Assembly (NCBI RefSeq): GCF_004348335.1
Contig: NZ_SMJW01000060.1
Location: 1-35,631 of the forward strand
DNA: 35,631 nt
Reading direction: 5' to 3'
DNA from: Actinomadura bangladeshensis
GTDB lineage: Bacteria > Actinomycetota > Actinomycetes > Streptosporangiales > Streptosporangiaceae
In this document: positions 22,700 through 30,933 of the stretch, one piece after another
How positions within the stretch are numbered: position 1 is the stretch's first letter
How the letters are laid out: each line of letters opens with the position of its first letter
The notes under the pieces: generated by a model
Told to the model about the DNA's origin: nothing
What the model saw: the letters and a program-made list of their open reading frames with translations, nothing else
Databases searched by the model: none
Made by a program: the position numbers and the translations under genes

Positions 22700-24870
22700 T
22701 TCGCCGGGGAGGCCGTCAGGGCCGTCAGGTCGGCGAGGAGTTCGGAGACGAGGACCGGGTCGAGGTCCGCGAAGCCGTTCTCGATGACGCGGGACGGCTC
22801 GTAGCCGCCCGCGCGCTTCCCGATCCAGACGTGCTCGATCCTCTGCTCGGGGTTGAGGTCGGTGTAGCCGACCGCGATGCCGGGCCTCAGGTCGAGCACC
22901 ACGGCCACGTCCGGGGCGAGCGTCCAGGACATCCAGTGCTCGATGCCGTTGTCCTGCGGCGCGCCCCGGCTCCACGCGGTCCGGGTGAGGCCGAGGAGCC
23001 TGCCGGTCGGGACGGTCAGGCCCTCGAACCGGGCCAGCCGGCCGTCCGCACCCTCCCCGTCGGCGAGGGTGTGGACGGGCCGCCCGAGCTGCGGGAACGG
23101 CTGCAGGATCTCGTAGTCGCCGAACACCTCCGACCACGCGTCCAGGGTCTCCCCCAGCTCCAGCGGGTGCGCGATCTGGACCGCCGCCGACTCCGGCAGC
23201 TCCACCGCGTCGTCGTTCAGGTCGGCGAACGTCAGGTCCTCGGCGACGCGGAAGGCCCGGTCGCCGCCCAGCCAGACCAGGCGCCGCGCGAGGTGGCGCA
23301 TCAGCGGATGGCCGACGACGTACTCGCCGAACTCGGCGGTCGTCCACTTCCGGCCCATGACCATGGCCGTCTCCAGCCGGGCGACCTGGACGGACGCCAC
23401 GGCCCGCAGCTCCTTCTTCAGCTCCGCGAACCGCTGGTAGGCGGCGGGCGCCAAGTCGGGGTCGTCCTTGGCGCCCGGCTTGGGCAGCGACGTGCGGGCT
23501 TTGCCGGTGTCGTCCGCGACGGCGGGCCTGAGCTGCTCGTCGAAGCCGACGGTGAACCGGCGCGGCCCGTAGTCGAGGGTGAGGACGCCGCCGTCGTCCA
23601 GGCCGAAGCTCGGGACGAGGCGGTCGGCGAGCTGGTCAGGGGTCAGGCCGCGCCGCTCGGCCGCGGACGCCAGCCGGCGCCGCGCCTCCTCCCTCAGCCC
23701 CTTGTACTTCACCTTCTGCGCGATGCCGTCGAGCTGCGTGAGGGCGGCGTCGCCGCCGATCTCGACGAGGACGCCGAGCCCCTGCACCGCGCGCCCGTGC
23801 CCGCCGGGCTGCCCCGGCCACTTCTTGATGTGCGGGGTGAGGCGGCGGACGATCGCGTCGTCGCCGAACCGCCCGAGCATGGACAGCACGAACCCGCTGC
23901 GGCCGGGGAAGCGGGCCGCCTCCCACGCCTCGAACAGCGCCCATGAGAACGCGGCGAGCGACTCCGGCCCGCACACCTCGGCGGCGCCGTCCACGACCGG
24001 GGCGACGTCGATGCCCCGGCTGTCCGGCACCGTCATGGCGAGCAGCAGGTTGCGGACCGCGTCCGGCGGCAGTTCCCCGCCGTCCGTCAGGGCCGGCCGG
24101 GGCAGTGCGTCCAGGTCCAGCCATTTCGGGAGCGGCGGGGGCTTGTACGGCGGGTCGGCGAGGGGGGCCGCCGGTGCGGCGGCGAGGAGGGCCGCGATCG
24201 CGTCCGCGGCCTCGTCACCGTGGACGCGGGCGGCCCCGGTGACGTCCCCCTCGATGGTCCGCAGCGCCGCCGCCGCGTTGCGTCGCGGGCCGACGCGTTT
24301 GCCGAGCGCGTCCGGCACCAGGTACGGGACGGCGGCGAGGCCGTGCCGCGCGAACCACTCGCGGGCGAGGCGCCGCGCCGACTTCAGCCGGTACAGCCAG
24401 TCCGCGTGCAGGCGGGCGACGTCGGCGGACAGGAACGGCAGCAGGATCGGCCCCGTCCCGAACGGGTTCTGCCTGGCCAGCCGGAGCGACACGTCCCACG
24501 CGTCGGTCTCGAAGCGCGCGACGATCGAGCGGAGCGAGTGGGCGAAGTCCCAGGTCACCTTCGGCTGCCAGCCGGCCAGCAGCGGGCGGGCCAGATGCTC
24601 GGGCGCCTGCGCGAGGAACGCGGCCCGGGTCGGCTCGTAGCTCATCCGGCCGTCCCGGAACTGCTCGGCGGCCTCCTCCCACTCGCCGTCCCGCCAGGAC
24701 TCGTACACGCGGGTCGCCGCCCACTGCTCGCGCTCGCCCGGCGCCCAGCGGATCTCGCGGCCGTCCGGCGGTACAAGGCCCGCGACGAGGACCGGCACTT
24801 CGCCGGACGGGGTCCCGGCGGACTTGCGCGCCTCCCACGGCGGTTCCAGCAGCGCCTTCGGCAGTTCCAT
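22696..24870 (-). CDS. DUF4132-domain protein, short paralogue (MolR/YehI family)
   Basis: A 724-residue member of the DUF4132 family, related to E. coli YehI/MolR, of unknown function. The conserved block lies near residue 433 (LDYGPRRFTVGFDEQL, then LPKPGAKDDPDLAPAAY, LKKELRAVASVQVARLE), followed by AHPLELGETLDAWSEVF and FGDYEILQPFPQLGR. It aligns along its whole length with residues from about 390 onward of the next gene, so it looks like a tandem duplicate that lost, or never had, the long N-terminal region. It starts at ATG 24870 with GAGGGAA just upstream, 10 bases after the stop of the larger paralogue, and the two are surely cotranscribed. The upstream half is helical and HEAT-like. 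The protein is cytosolic. Confidence 0.88.
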   Translation of the reverse strand: MELPKALLEPPWEARKSAGTPSGEVPVLVAGLVPPDGREIRWAPGEREQWAATRVYESWRDGEWEEAAEQFRDGRMSYEPTRAAFLAQAPEHLARPLLAGWQPKVTWDFAHSLRSIVARFETDAWDVSLRLARQNPFGTGPILLPFLSADVARLHADWLYRLKSARRLAREWFARHGLAAVPYLVPDALGKRVGPRRNAAAALRTIEGDVTGAARVHGDEAADAIAALLAAAPAAPLADPPYKPPPLPKWLDLDALPRPALTDGGELPPDAVRNLLLAMTVPDSRGIDVAPVVDGAAEVCGPESLAAFSWALFEAWEAARFPGRSGFVLSMLGRFGDDAIVRRLTPHIKKWPGQPGGHGRAVQGLGVLVEIGGDAALTQLDGIAQKVKYKGLREEARRRLASAAERRGLTPDQLADRLVPSFGLDDGGVLTLDYGPRRFTVGFDEQLRPAVADDTGKARTSLPKPGAKDDPDLAPAAYQRFAELKKELRAVASVQVARLETAMVMGRKWTTAEFGEYVVGHPLMRHLARRLVWLGGDRAFRVAEDLTFADLNDDAVELPESAAVQIAHPLELGETLDAWSEVFGDYEILQPFPQLGRPVHTLADGEGADGRLARFEGLTVPTGRLLGLTRTAWSRGAPQDNGIEHWMSWTLAPDVAVVLDLRPGIAVGYTDLNPEQRIEHVWIGKRAGGYEPSRVIENGFADLDPVLVSELLADLTALTASPAN

Positions 24871-24880
24871 GGGTTCCCTC

Positions 24881-27800
24881 TCAGGTCAGGGTGGCGAGGT
24901 CGGCGAGGATCTCCGACGCGGTGACCGCGTCGAGGTCGGCGAAGGAGCCGGTCGGCTCCCCCCGGCCGATCCAGAACTGCTCCGGCCGGGCGGCGAGGGC
25001 GACCGTCTCCAGCGTCTGGTCGGGGAACTCCTCCGGGACGCCGACGGCGATGCCGGGATCGAGCTCGATGACCAGGTACCGGCCGTTCGGGAGCAGCCGG
25101 GAGATCCAGCACTCCACGCCCGCGTCCTGCGGCTCGCCGCGCCGCCAGCCGCGCGACGTCAGCCCGAGGATCCTCCCGACCGGGACCGTCCGCCCCTCCA
25201 GGCGGGTCAGCCGCCCGGCCGCGCGCTCCTCGTCCGACAGCCGGTGGACGACCCGCCCGAGCTGCGGGAACGGCTGCAGGATCTCGTAGTCGGCGAACAC
25301 GTCCGCCCAGGCGTCGAGCGCGCCGTCCAGGTCGACGGGGTGCGCGATGCCCACGGCCGCCGAGTCCGCGATGGTGAGCACGTCGTCGTCCACGTCGGCG
25401 TAGGTGCCGTCCTCGGCGACGCGGAACGCGGTCGTCTTGCCGCCGCCCCCCTCACCGTCTGATTCACCGTCGAAGGCGAGCCACACCAGGCGCCGGACGA
25501 TGTGCCGGACGAGCGGATGCCCGGCGAGCAGCTCCTCGAACTCCCGTACCGGCCAGCGCCGCCGCGTGACCATGCACGCTTCGAGGCGGCGGATCTGGTC
25601 GGCGGCGGCGGTCCGCACGTCCTTCTTGAGCGTGGAGAACGCCTTGTACGCGGCGGGCGCGAGGTCGGGGTCGTCCTTGGCGCCCGGTTTGGGGAGGGCC
25701 TTGCGGCGCTTGCCGTCCTCGTCCATGACGAACGGCTTGAGCTGCTCGTCGAACCCGACGGTGAAGCGGCGCGGCCCGTAGTCGAGGACCATGCTCCCGT
25801 CCGCGTCCAGCCCGAAGTCGGGGACGAGCCGGTCGGCGAGCTGGTCGGCGGTCAGCTCCAGCTCGGCGGCGACCTCCTCGATCTTCTCCTGCGCCTTGGC
25901 CTTCAGCCCCTTGAACTTCACGCGCTGCGCGATGCCGTGCAGGTGCATGAGGGCGACGTCGGTGCCGATGGCGGCGAGGACGTCCAGCCCGGTGACGGCC
26001 TTGGTGTGCCCGCCCTCGCCCGGCCATGCCCGGATCAGCGGGGTGAGTCGGCGGACGGTCTCGTCGTCGCCGGTCGCCCCGAGCTGCGCCAGCGCCCACC
26101 CCTGCTTGGACGGCGCGCCCAGCGTCAGCCAGCTCTGGAACAGCGCCCGGCCGAACCCGGCGAGCGACTCCGGGTCGCACAGTTCGCGGACGACGCCGAA
26201 CCCCGCGTACTCCTCCCCGGGCCCGGTCATCGCCAGCATGGTCACCACGTGCTCCGCGGCGGCGGCCGGGAGGGCGTGTGCGCGGTCGCGGAGAAGGATC
26301 TGCGGGAGGAGGCGCGCGTCGGCCCAGTCCCCGACGACGGGCATCTTCGGGGGGAGGATGTCCAGGGGGTCGGCGGACAGGAACCGCTCGATCGCGTCGG
26401 CCGCCTTGTCGCCGTGGACGCGGGCCGCCTCGACGACCGCCTCCGACCCGTGCCGGGCCGCGATGAGCCGCAGCGCGTTCTCGGCGGCGCGGCGCGCGGG
26501 GCCCGCCTTGCCCAGCGCGTCCGGCAGCAGCGCCGGGGCGGCCGCGGGACCGTGCCGCCGGAACCAGGCGCGCGCCGTCTTCCCGGCCTGCTTGAGCCGG
26601 ACGAGCCAGTCGGCCATGAGCCGCGCGACCTCGTCGCTCAGGTAGGGCATCAGGAGACGGCCGCAGTCCACGGGGTCCTGCCGGGCCGCGTCCAGGGCGC
26701 CGTCGAGCACGTCCAGCTCGAACCGGGCCACCAGGACCCGGCCGACCTCGTCCATGTCCCACATTCGGGGCGGCTGCCACTCGGCGACCAGCGGGCGCAC
26801 CAGTTCCTCGGGCGCCTCGGTGAGGAACATGGCCTGCTCGTAGTAGTACTGCTCCCTCTTCCGGAACCGCTCCGCGTGGACCTCCCAGTCCAGGCGCTCG
26901 ACCCAGGGCCAGCGCTGGTGCGGTCCGGCCAGCCAGGCGTCGCGCTCCCCCGGCTCCCAGACGATCGAGCGCGTGCCGGGCGACGGCAGGTCCTTGATGA
27001 CGGCGGGCTTGGCCTTCCCCCGGGGACGGGTCCACGGCGGGGCCGTGAGCAGCGGCGGCAGCTCCTCCGCCGGCGCCTCCGGGACCCGGACGACGGACGC
27101 GCGAATCTCCTCGATCGCCGCCCGGGACTCCTCCGGCAGCCCCGGCAGCATCTCCTCCACCAGCTCCGGATAGGTGAGGACGTGCATGCGCAGCGCCGCG
27201 TCCGTCGCCGTCCCGCGCGCCGGACCCGCCAGCAGGCGCAGCGCGCGCGCCGGGTACGTCCGGGCGGCGGCGAGCACCCTGGGCGAGACGTACCGTTCGC
27301 CGATCCGGTCGGCGAGGACCTGGAACGCCTCGTCGGCGGGCAGCGCGGCGAGGATGTCCAGCACGGTCTCCTTCTGAGCCGCGCCGATGTGCTCGTCGTC
27401 GAGGGATTCCGCCAGCAGCGGCACCGCGCCGGTGCCGACACCGTCCAGCAGGGTGGCGAGGGTGCTCAGGCCGCGCTCCCGGTAGCCGAGCGGGAACCGG
27501 CCGGGGTCGGCCTGACGGGGGCTTCCGAGCGAGCAGAACAGCATCCAGCGGATGGACGCGTGGTGGTGCGGCAGGCCCGCGATCGCAGGATCCGCGCAGA
27601 CCTCGTCGACCCAGTCCCGCCGGGTCGGCACCAGGTAGGAGACGACCAGCCGCTGCAGGGACGTCCGCCGGCGGGCGGCCAGCCGCTCGACCGCCTCGGC
27701 GTACACGTCGTCGCCGGCGGCGGCCAGCAGCGCGCGCAGGTGTCGGGGCGCCCACTCCTGCGTCCACCAGCCGCCGACATGGTCGGACGGCACGCGGTCG

Positions 27801-28246
27801 CGGACGCCGGCCCAGGTCCGCCGGAGTCCCCCCTGCCGGTAGTCGAGCGTGAAGGTCACCAGTTCCGCAAATGCGCATGCGGCGAACGGCAGGCCGTGCT
27901 CGGCGGGCCACGCGTCCGGGAACGGGGCCTTGCCGCCGAGTTCGACCAGCCCGCCCTGGGCGATCGCGACCTCGGCGGCCACGGCGGCGCCGAGCGGGTC
28001 GGGCTCGCCGCCCAGGTAGGCGCGGGCGTGCTCGGCCAGCGCCGGCGTCGTGCCGGGCAGGGCCAGGACCTCCTCGACACGGCCGCGCGCGGCGTCGAGC
28101 AGCGCCCGCATCCTCCCGAGCGCGGCGCCGTCGGCGGGTACCGCCGGGTACGGCGGCCGGTCGCGGCGCGGATGGACCAGCTTCCGCCACGCGGCCGGCA
28201 TCTCCCAGGTGTCCTCGTCGGCCGTCCTCGGCCCCGTCGTGCTCAT
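24881..28246 (-). CDS. DUF4132-domain protein, long paralogue (MolR/YehI family)
   Basis: A 1121-residue protein. Residues 1-390 are helical and Ala/Leu/Arg-rich, probably HEAT-like repeats. The rest is colinear with the shorter paralogue, with the DUF4132 core near residue 824 (LDYGPRRFTVGFDEQLKP, LPKPGAKDDPDLAPAAY, DQIRRLEACMVTRRRW). Family members in E. coli (YehI, MolR) are large and uncharacterised; the old link to molybdate regulation is not well supported. A low-complexity Gly/Asp insert (ESDGEGGGGK) sits near residue 935. The ATG at 28246 has a TAACGT -10 box eight bases upstream and no clear ribosome binding site. The CoA-disulfide-reductase-like gene ends 36 bases upstream. It is on the same strand as the MoxR operon, in the yehI-yehL order. 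Confidence 0.9.
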   Translation of the reverse strand: MSTTGPRTADEDTWEMPAAWRKLVHPRRDRPPYPAVPADGAALGRMRALLDAARGRVEEVLALPGTTPALAEHARAYLGGEPDPLGAAVAAEVAIAQGGLVELGGKAPFPDAWPAEHGLPFAACAFAELVTFTLDYRQGGLRRTWAGVRDRVPSDHVGGWWTQEWAPRHLRALLAAAGDDVYAEAVERLAARRRTSLQRLVVSYLVPTRRDWVDEVCADPAIAGLPHHHASIRWMLFCSLGSPRQADPGRFPLGYRERGLSTLATLLDGVGTGAVPLLAESLDDEHIGAAQKETVLDILAALPADEAFQVLADRIGERYVSPRVLAAARTYPARALRLLAGPARGTATDAALRMHVLTYPELVEEMLPGLPEESRAAIEEIRASVVRVPEAPAEELPPLLTAPPWTRPRGKAKPAVIKDLPSPGTRSIVWEPGERDAWLAGPHQRWPWVERLDWEVHAERFRKREQYYYEQAMFLTEAPEELVRPLVAEWQPPRMWDMDEVGRVLVARFELDVLDGALDAARQDPVDCGRLLMPYLSDEVARLMADWLVRLKQAGKTARAWFRRHGPAAAPALLPDALGKAGPARRAAENALRLIAARHGSEAVVEAARVHGDKAADAIERFLSADPLDILPPKMPVVGDWADARLLPQILLRDRAHALPAAAAEHVVTMLAMTGPGEEYAGFGVVRELCDPESLAGFGRALFQSWLTLGAPSKQGWALAQLGATGDDETVRRLTPLIRAWPGEGGHTKAVTGLDVLAAIGTDVALMHLHGIAQRVKFKGLKAKAQEKIEEVAAELELTADQLADRLVPDFGLDADGSMVLDYGPRRFTVGFDEQLKPFVMDEDGKRRKALPKPGAKDDPDLAPAAYKAFSTLKKDVRTAAADQIRRLEACMVTRRRWPVREFEELLAGHPLVRHIVRRLVWLAFDGESDGEGGGGKTTAFRVAEDGTYADVDDDVLTIADSAAVGIAHPVDLDGALDAWADVFADYEILQPFPQLGRVVHRLSDEERAAGRLTRLEGRTVPVGRILGLTSRGWRRGEPQDAGVECWISRLLPNGRYLVIELDPGIAVGVPEEFPDQTLETVALAARPEQFWIGRGEPTGSFADLDAVTASEILADLATLT

Positions 28247-28254
28247 GGCGCCAC

Positions 28255-28260
28255 ACGTTA
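28255..28260 (-). promoter_or_regulatory. Putative -10 box of DUF4132 pair
   Basis: TAACGT on the minus strand ends eight bases before ATG 28246. It would give the DUF4132 pair a leaderless promoter of its own inside a 36-base gap. Confidence 0.4.
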
Positions 28261-28282
28261 GGGGAGATCACCGACAAAGCGA

Positions 28283-29668
28283 TCAAGATCGGTCGCGCAT
28301 GTCCGCCTCGACGGCGTCGGCGGCCTTGCGGGCGGCGACCAGCACCGGATCCCAGACGGGCGCGAACGGCGGCGCGTAGCCGAGGTCGAGGCCGGTCATC
28401 TCCTCGACCGTCATCCGGTTCCACAGCGCGATCGCGAGGCCGTCGATCCGCTTGGCGGCGTTCTCCCGCCCGACGATCTGCGCGCCGAGCAGCCTCCCCG
28501 ACCGGCGCTCGGCGACCAGCTTCGTCCTCATCTCGGTGGCGCCCGGGTGGTACCCGGCGCGGGTGGTGGACGCGATGGTCGCGGTCACCGCCGCGAACCC
28601 GGCGGCGGCCGCCTCCCGCTCGTTCAGGCCGGTCCGCGCCACCTCCCAGTCGCAGATCTTGGACACCGCGGTGCCGAGGACGCCGGGGAAGGTGGCGTAG
28701 CCGCCGCCGAGGTTGATGCCGGCGACCCGCCCCTGCTTGTTGGCGTGCGTGCCGAGCGCGATCGCGACCGGGCCGCCCGACACCAGGTGCCGGTTCTCGA
28801 CGCAGTCGCCGGCCGCCCACACCCGCTCCGACCGGGTCCGCATCCGCCGGTCGGTGACGATGCCGCCGGTCGGGCCGACCTCGATCCCCGCCTCGCGGGC
28901 CAGCCGCGAGGCGGGCTTCACGCCGAGGCCGAGGACGACCAGGTCCGCCGGCAGCGTCCGGGACCCGGTGCGGACGGCGGTGACGTGCCCGTCCGGTCCG
29001 GTGTCGAAGCCCTCCACCGGCTCCCCCAGGTACAGGTGCACGCCGAGGCCGCGCATCGCGTCCGCGATCATCGCGCCCATGTCCGGGTCGAGGGTCCCCA
29101 TCGGCTGGTCGGCGGCGTCCACCAGGGACACCTCGAGCCCGCGCATCACCATCGCCTCGGCCATCTCCAGGCCGATGTAGCCGCCGCCGACCACGACGGC
29201 GCGGCGCGGTGACCGGTCGTCGAGCGCGCGGACGATCGCCACCCCGTCGTCGAGGACCTGCACGCCGTGGACGCCCGCCGCGTCGGCTCCCGGCAGCCGC
29301 GGCCGGGCGGGGACGGCGCCGGTCGCGACCACGAGGTCGTCGTAGGGCTCCCAGCGCTCGCCGCCGTCGGCGTCCCGGACGCGCACCCGGCCCCGGTCGG
29401 TGTCGATCTCCACGGCCTCGGTGCGCATCCGCAGCTCGATGCCGCGCTCGGCGAACTCGGCGGGGGTGCGGGCGATCAGCTTGTCCAGGTCCTCGACCAC
29501 GCCGCCGACGAAGTACGGGATGCCGCACGCCGAGTAGGACGCGTAGTGCCCGCGCTCGACGGCGACGATCTCCAGCTCGTCCGGGCCGCGCCGCCTGCGG
29601 GCCTGGGACGCGGCGCTCATCCCGGCGGCGTCGGCTCCGATGACGAGCAGGCGTTCGCGTGCGGCCAT
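28283..29668 (-). CDS. CoA-disulfide reductase / NADH oxidase-like flavoprotein
   Basis: A 461-residue pyridine nucleotide-disulfide oxidoreductase. It has the FAD-binding GADAAGMSAA start, the single active-site cysteine Cys48 in YSACGIPYF typical of CoA-disulfide reductases and NADH oxidases, the NAD(P)H motif VVVGGGYIGLEMAE and the FAD motif VWAAGDCVE. The C-terminal dimerisation domain begins near FPGVLGTAVSKI. It probably reduces CoA disulfide, persulfide or oxygen with NAD(P)H. There is no C-terminal rhodanese domain. The start is ATG 29668, with GGGGAGGA at good spacing. It lies 26 bases downstream of the amidohydrolase gene and 36 bases upstream of the DUF4132 pair, likely in one transcript. 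It is cytosolic. Confidence 0.9.
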   Translation of the reverse strand: MAARERLLVIGADAAGMSAASQARRRRGPDELEIVAVERGHYASYSACGIPYFVGGVVEDLDKLIARTPAEFAERGIELRMRTEAVEIDTDRGRVRVRDADGGERWEPYDDLVVATGAVPARPRLPGADAAGVHGVQVLDDGVAIVRALDDRSPRRAVVVGGGYIGLEMAEAMVMRGLEVSLVDAADQPMGTLDPDMGAMIADAMRGLGVHLYLGEPVEGFDTGPDGHVTAVRTGSRTLPADLVVLGLGVKPASRLAREAGIEVGPTGGIVTDRRMRTRSERVWAAGDCVENRHLVSGGPVAIALGTHANKQGRVAGINLGGGYATFPGVLGTAVSKICDWEVARTGLNEREAAAAGFAAVTATIASTTRAGYHPGATEMRTKLVAERRSGRLLGAQIVGRENAAKRIDGLAIALWNRMTVEEMTGLDLGYAPPFAPVWDPVLVAARKAADAVEADMRDRS

Positions 29669-29694
29669 TCCGATTCCTCCCCAATGATCGTCTT

Positions 29695-30819
29695 TCACCG
29701 ACCATAGACGCGGCGGGCGTTGCCGGACGCGATCAGGCCCGCGACGCGTTCGGCGTCCGCGGCCGTCCACGCGCCGTCCTCCACCCCGCCGGCGAGGAAC
29801 CCGGCGAGCCCGTGCCGGAACAGCAGCGCGCCCAGGTGGTACAGCTCGGCGAGCCCGAACGCGTCCGAGGAGTAGAGCACCTTCCCGAACGGCGCCAGCT
29901 CCAGCAGCTCGGCGATCAGCGCGGGCGCCCGGTGCCCGAGGTTGTGGGTGGCGAGGCCCGCGTCGACGTACACGTTCGGGAGCACCTGCGCGAGGTAGCC
30001 GGCGTGCCGGTGGAACGGGTAGTTGTGCAGCAGCAGCGCCGGGGAGGGGTCCATGGCGCGCAGCAGTTCGATCAGCAGCAGCGGGTCGCCGCGCCGCAGG
30101 TCGGCGTCCACGTCCCCGTACCCGACGTGGAACTGGACGGGCAGCCCCGCGTCGACCGCGCACCAGACCAGGAACCGGTGCAGGATCTCCTCGCACACGC
30201 GCGGCCCGGTCCCGCCCTGCTCGGCCGCGAGCATCAGCCGCCCCGCCGCCCCGGTCACCTCCGCGTCGGACGGCCGCGGCCCGGACAGCTCCAGCCCCGC
30301 CCGGTAGGCGGCGATCGACTTGGCGCCCACGACGCCGCCCGCGGCCGTGCGGGCGCCGAGCCGGGAGCGCACCTCGTCCGCGAAGCCCGCGGCCGTGGCG
30401 CCGCCGGCCGCGACCTCCTCGGCGACGGCCTCCAGCCGGACGATCTCGCGGGCGTCCGCGCCGGCGAGCCGGCCCAGCTCGGGCGGGCCGAGCAGCGCCT
30501 CCGGGGTGTGGCCGGTGTCGACGTACAGGGCGTCCAGCCCGGCCGCGGCGAGGAAGCGCGCGTTGACCTGCGCCGCGCCGAGTTCGGCGCGGCGCGCCAG
30601 GTAGGCGTCCGGCTCCGCGTGCGCCTCCAGGCCCAGGACGGGCGGGCACCAGCGCCGCAGCGCGAACCCCACCTGCGTGTCGAACATGCTGACGCCCGGC
30701 GGGCCCGCCGACGCCGCCTCGGTGAGCGACTCCTCGAACGCCGCCCGGCCGAGATCGCGGTCGCGGACGCCGTGGCAGTGGTGGTCCACGAGCGGCAGCG
30801 ACTCCAGGTACTCCAGCAC
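29695..30819 (-). CDS. Amidohydrolase (FluG N-domain-like)
   Basis: A 374-residue TIM-barrel amidohydrolase. Metal ligands: HxH in LVDHHCHG near residue 13, His in VQFHVGYGDV, His in LLHNYPFHR and Asp in YSSDAF. The GTG start at 30819 has AGGGAGG about nine bases upstream. It is divergent from a glutamine synthetase-like gene with 114 bases between. In the fungal protein FluG these two domains are fused in one chain, so the pair probably works on one pathway, perhaps hydrolysis of a gamma-glutamyl compound made by the ligase or the reverse use of a nitrogen source. The substrate is unknown. Confidence 0.87.
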   Translation of the reverse strand: MLEYLESLPLVDHHCHGVRDRDLGRAAFEESLTEAASAGPPGVSMFDTQVGFALRRWCPPVLGLEAHAEPDAYLARRAELGAAQVNARFLAAAGLDALYVDTGHTPEALLGPPELGRLAGADAREIVRLEAVAEEVAAGGATAAGFADEVRSRLGARTAAGGVVGAKSIAAYRAGLELSGPRPSDAEVTGAAGRLMLAAEQGGTGPRVCEEILHRFLVWCAVDAGLPVQFHVGYGDVDADLRRGDPLLLIELLRAMDPSPALLLHNYPFHRHAGYLAQVLPNVYVDAGLATHNLGHRAPALIAELLELAPFGKVLYSSDAFGLAELYHLGALLFRHGLAGFLAGGVEDGAWTAADAERVAGLIASGNARRVYGR

Positions 30820-30847
30820 GGCACCCGCCTCCCTGAGCCCGTCCTAC

Positions 30848-30876
30848 CTGAAACGGGCCGGTGTTCTCCCTACGAT
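30848..30876 (+). promoter_or_regulatory. Putative promoter of glutamine synthetase-like gene
   Basis: A -35-like CTGAAA (30848-30853) and -10 TACGAT (30871-30876) are 17 bases apart. The start would be near 30883, giving a 50-base leader that carries a GGGAG ribosome binding site. This is the most sigma-70-like promoter in the window. Confidence 0.5.
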
Positions 30877-30933
30877 GCCTGTACGGGCCCTGCCCGCGTC
30901 CGCCGCCGCCACTCCGACCTGGGAGCCAGCACC

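Noticed and set aside
25464..29705. 1413-codon open frame on the minus strand
   Set aside because: It is a shadow of the flavoenzyme and DUF4132 genes; the translation is Arg/Gly/Pro-rich without motifs.
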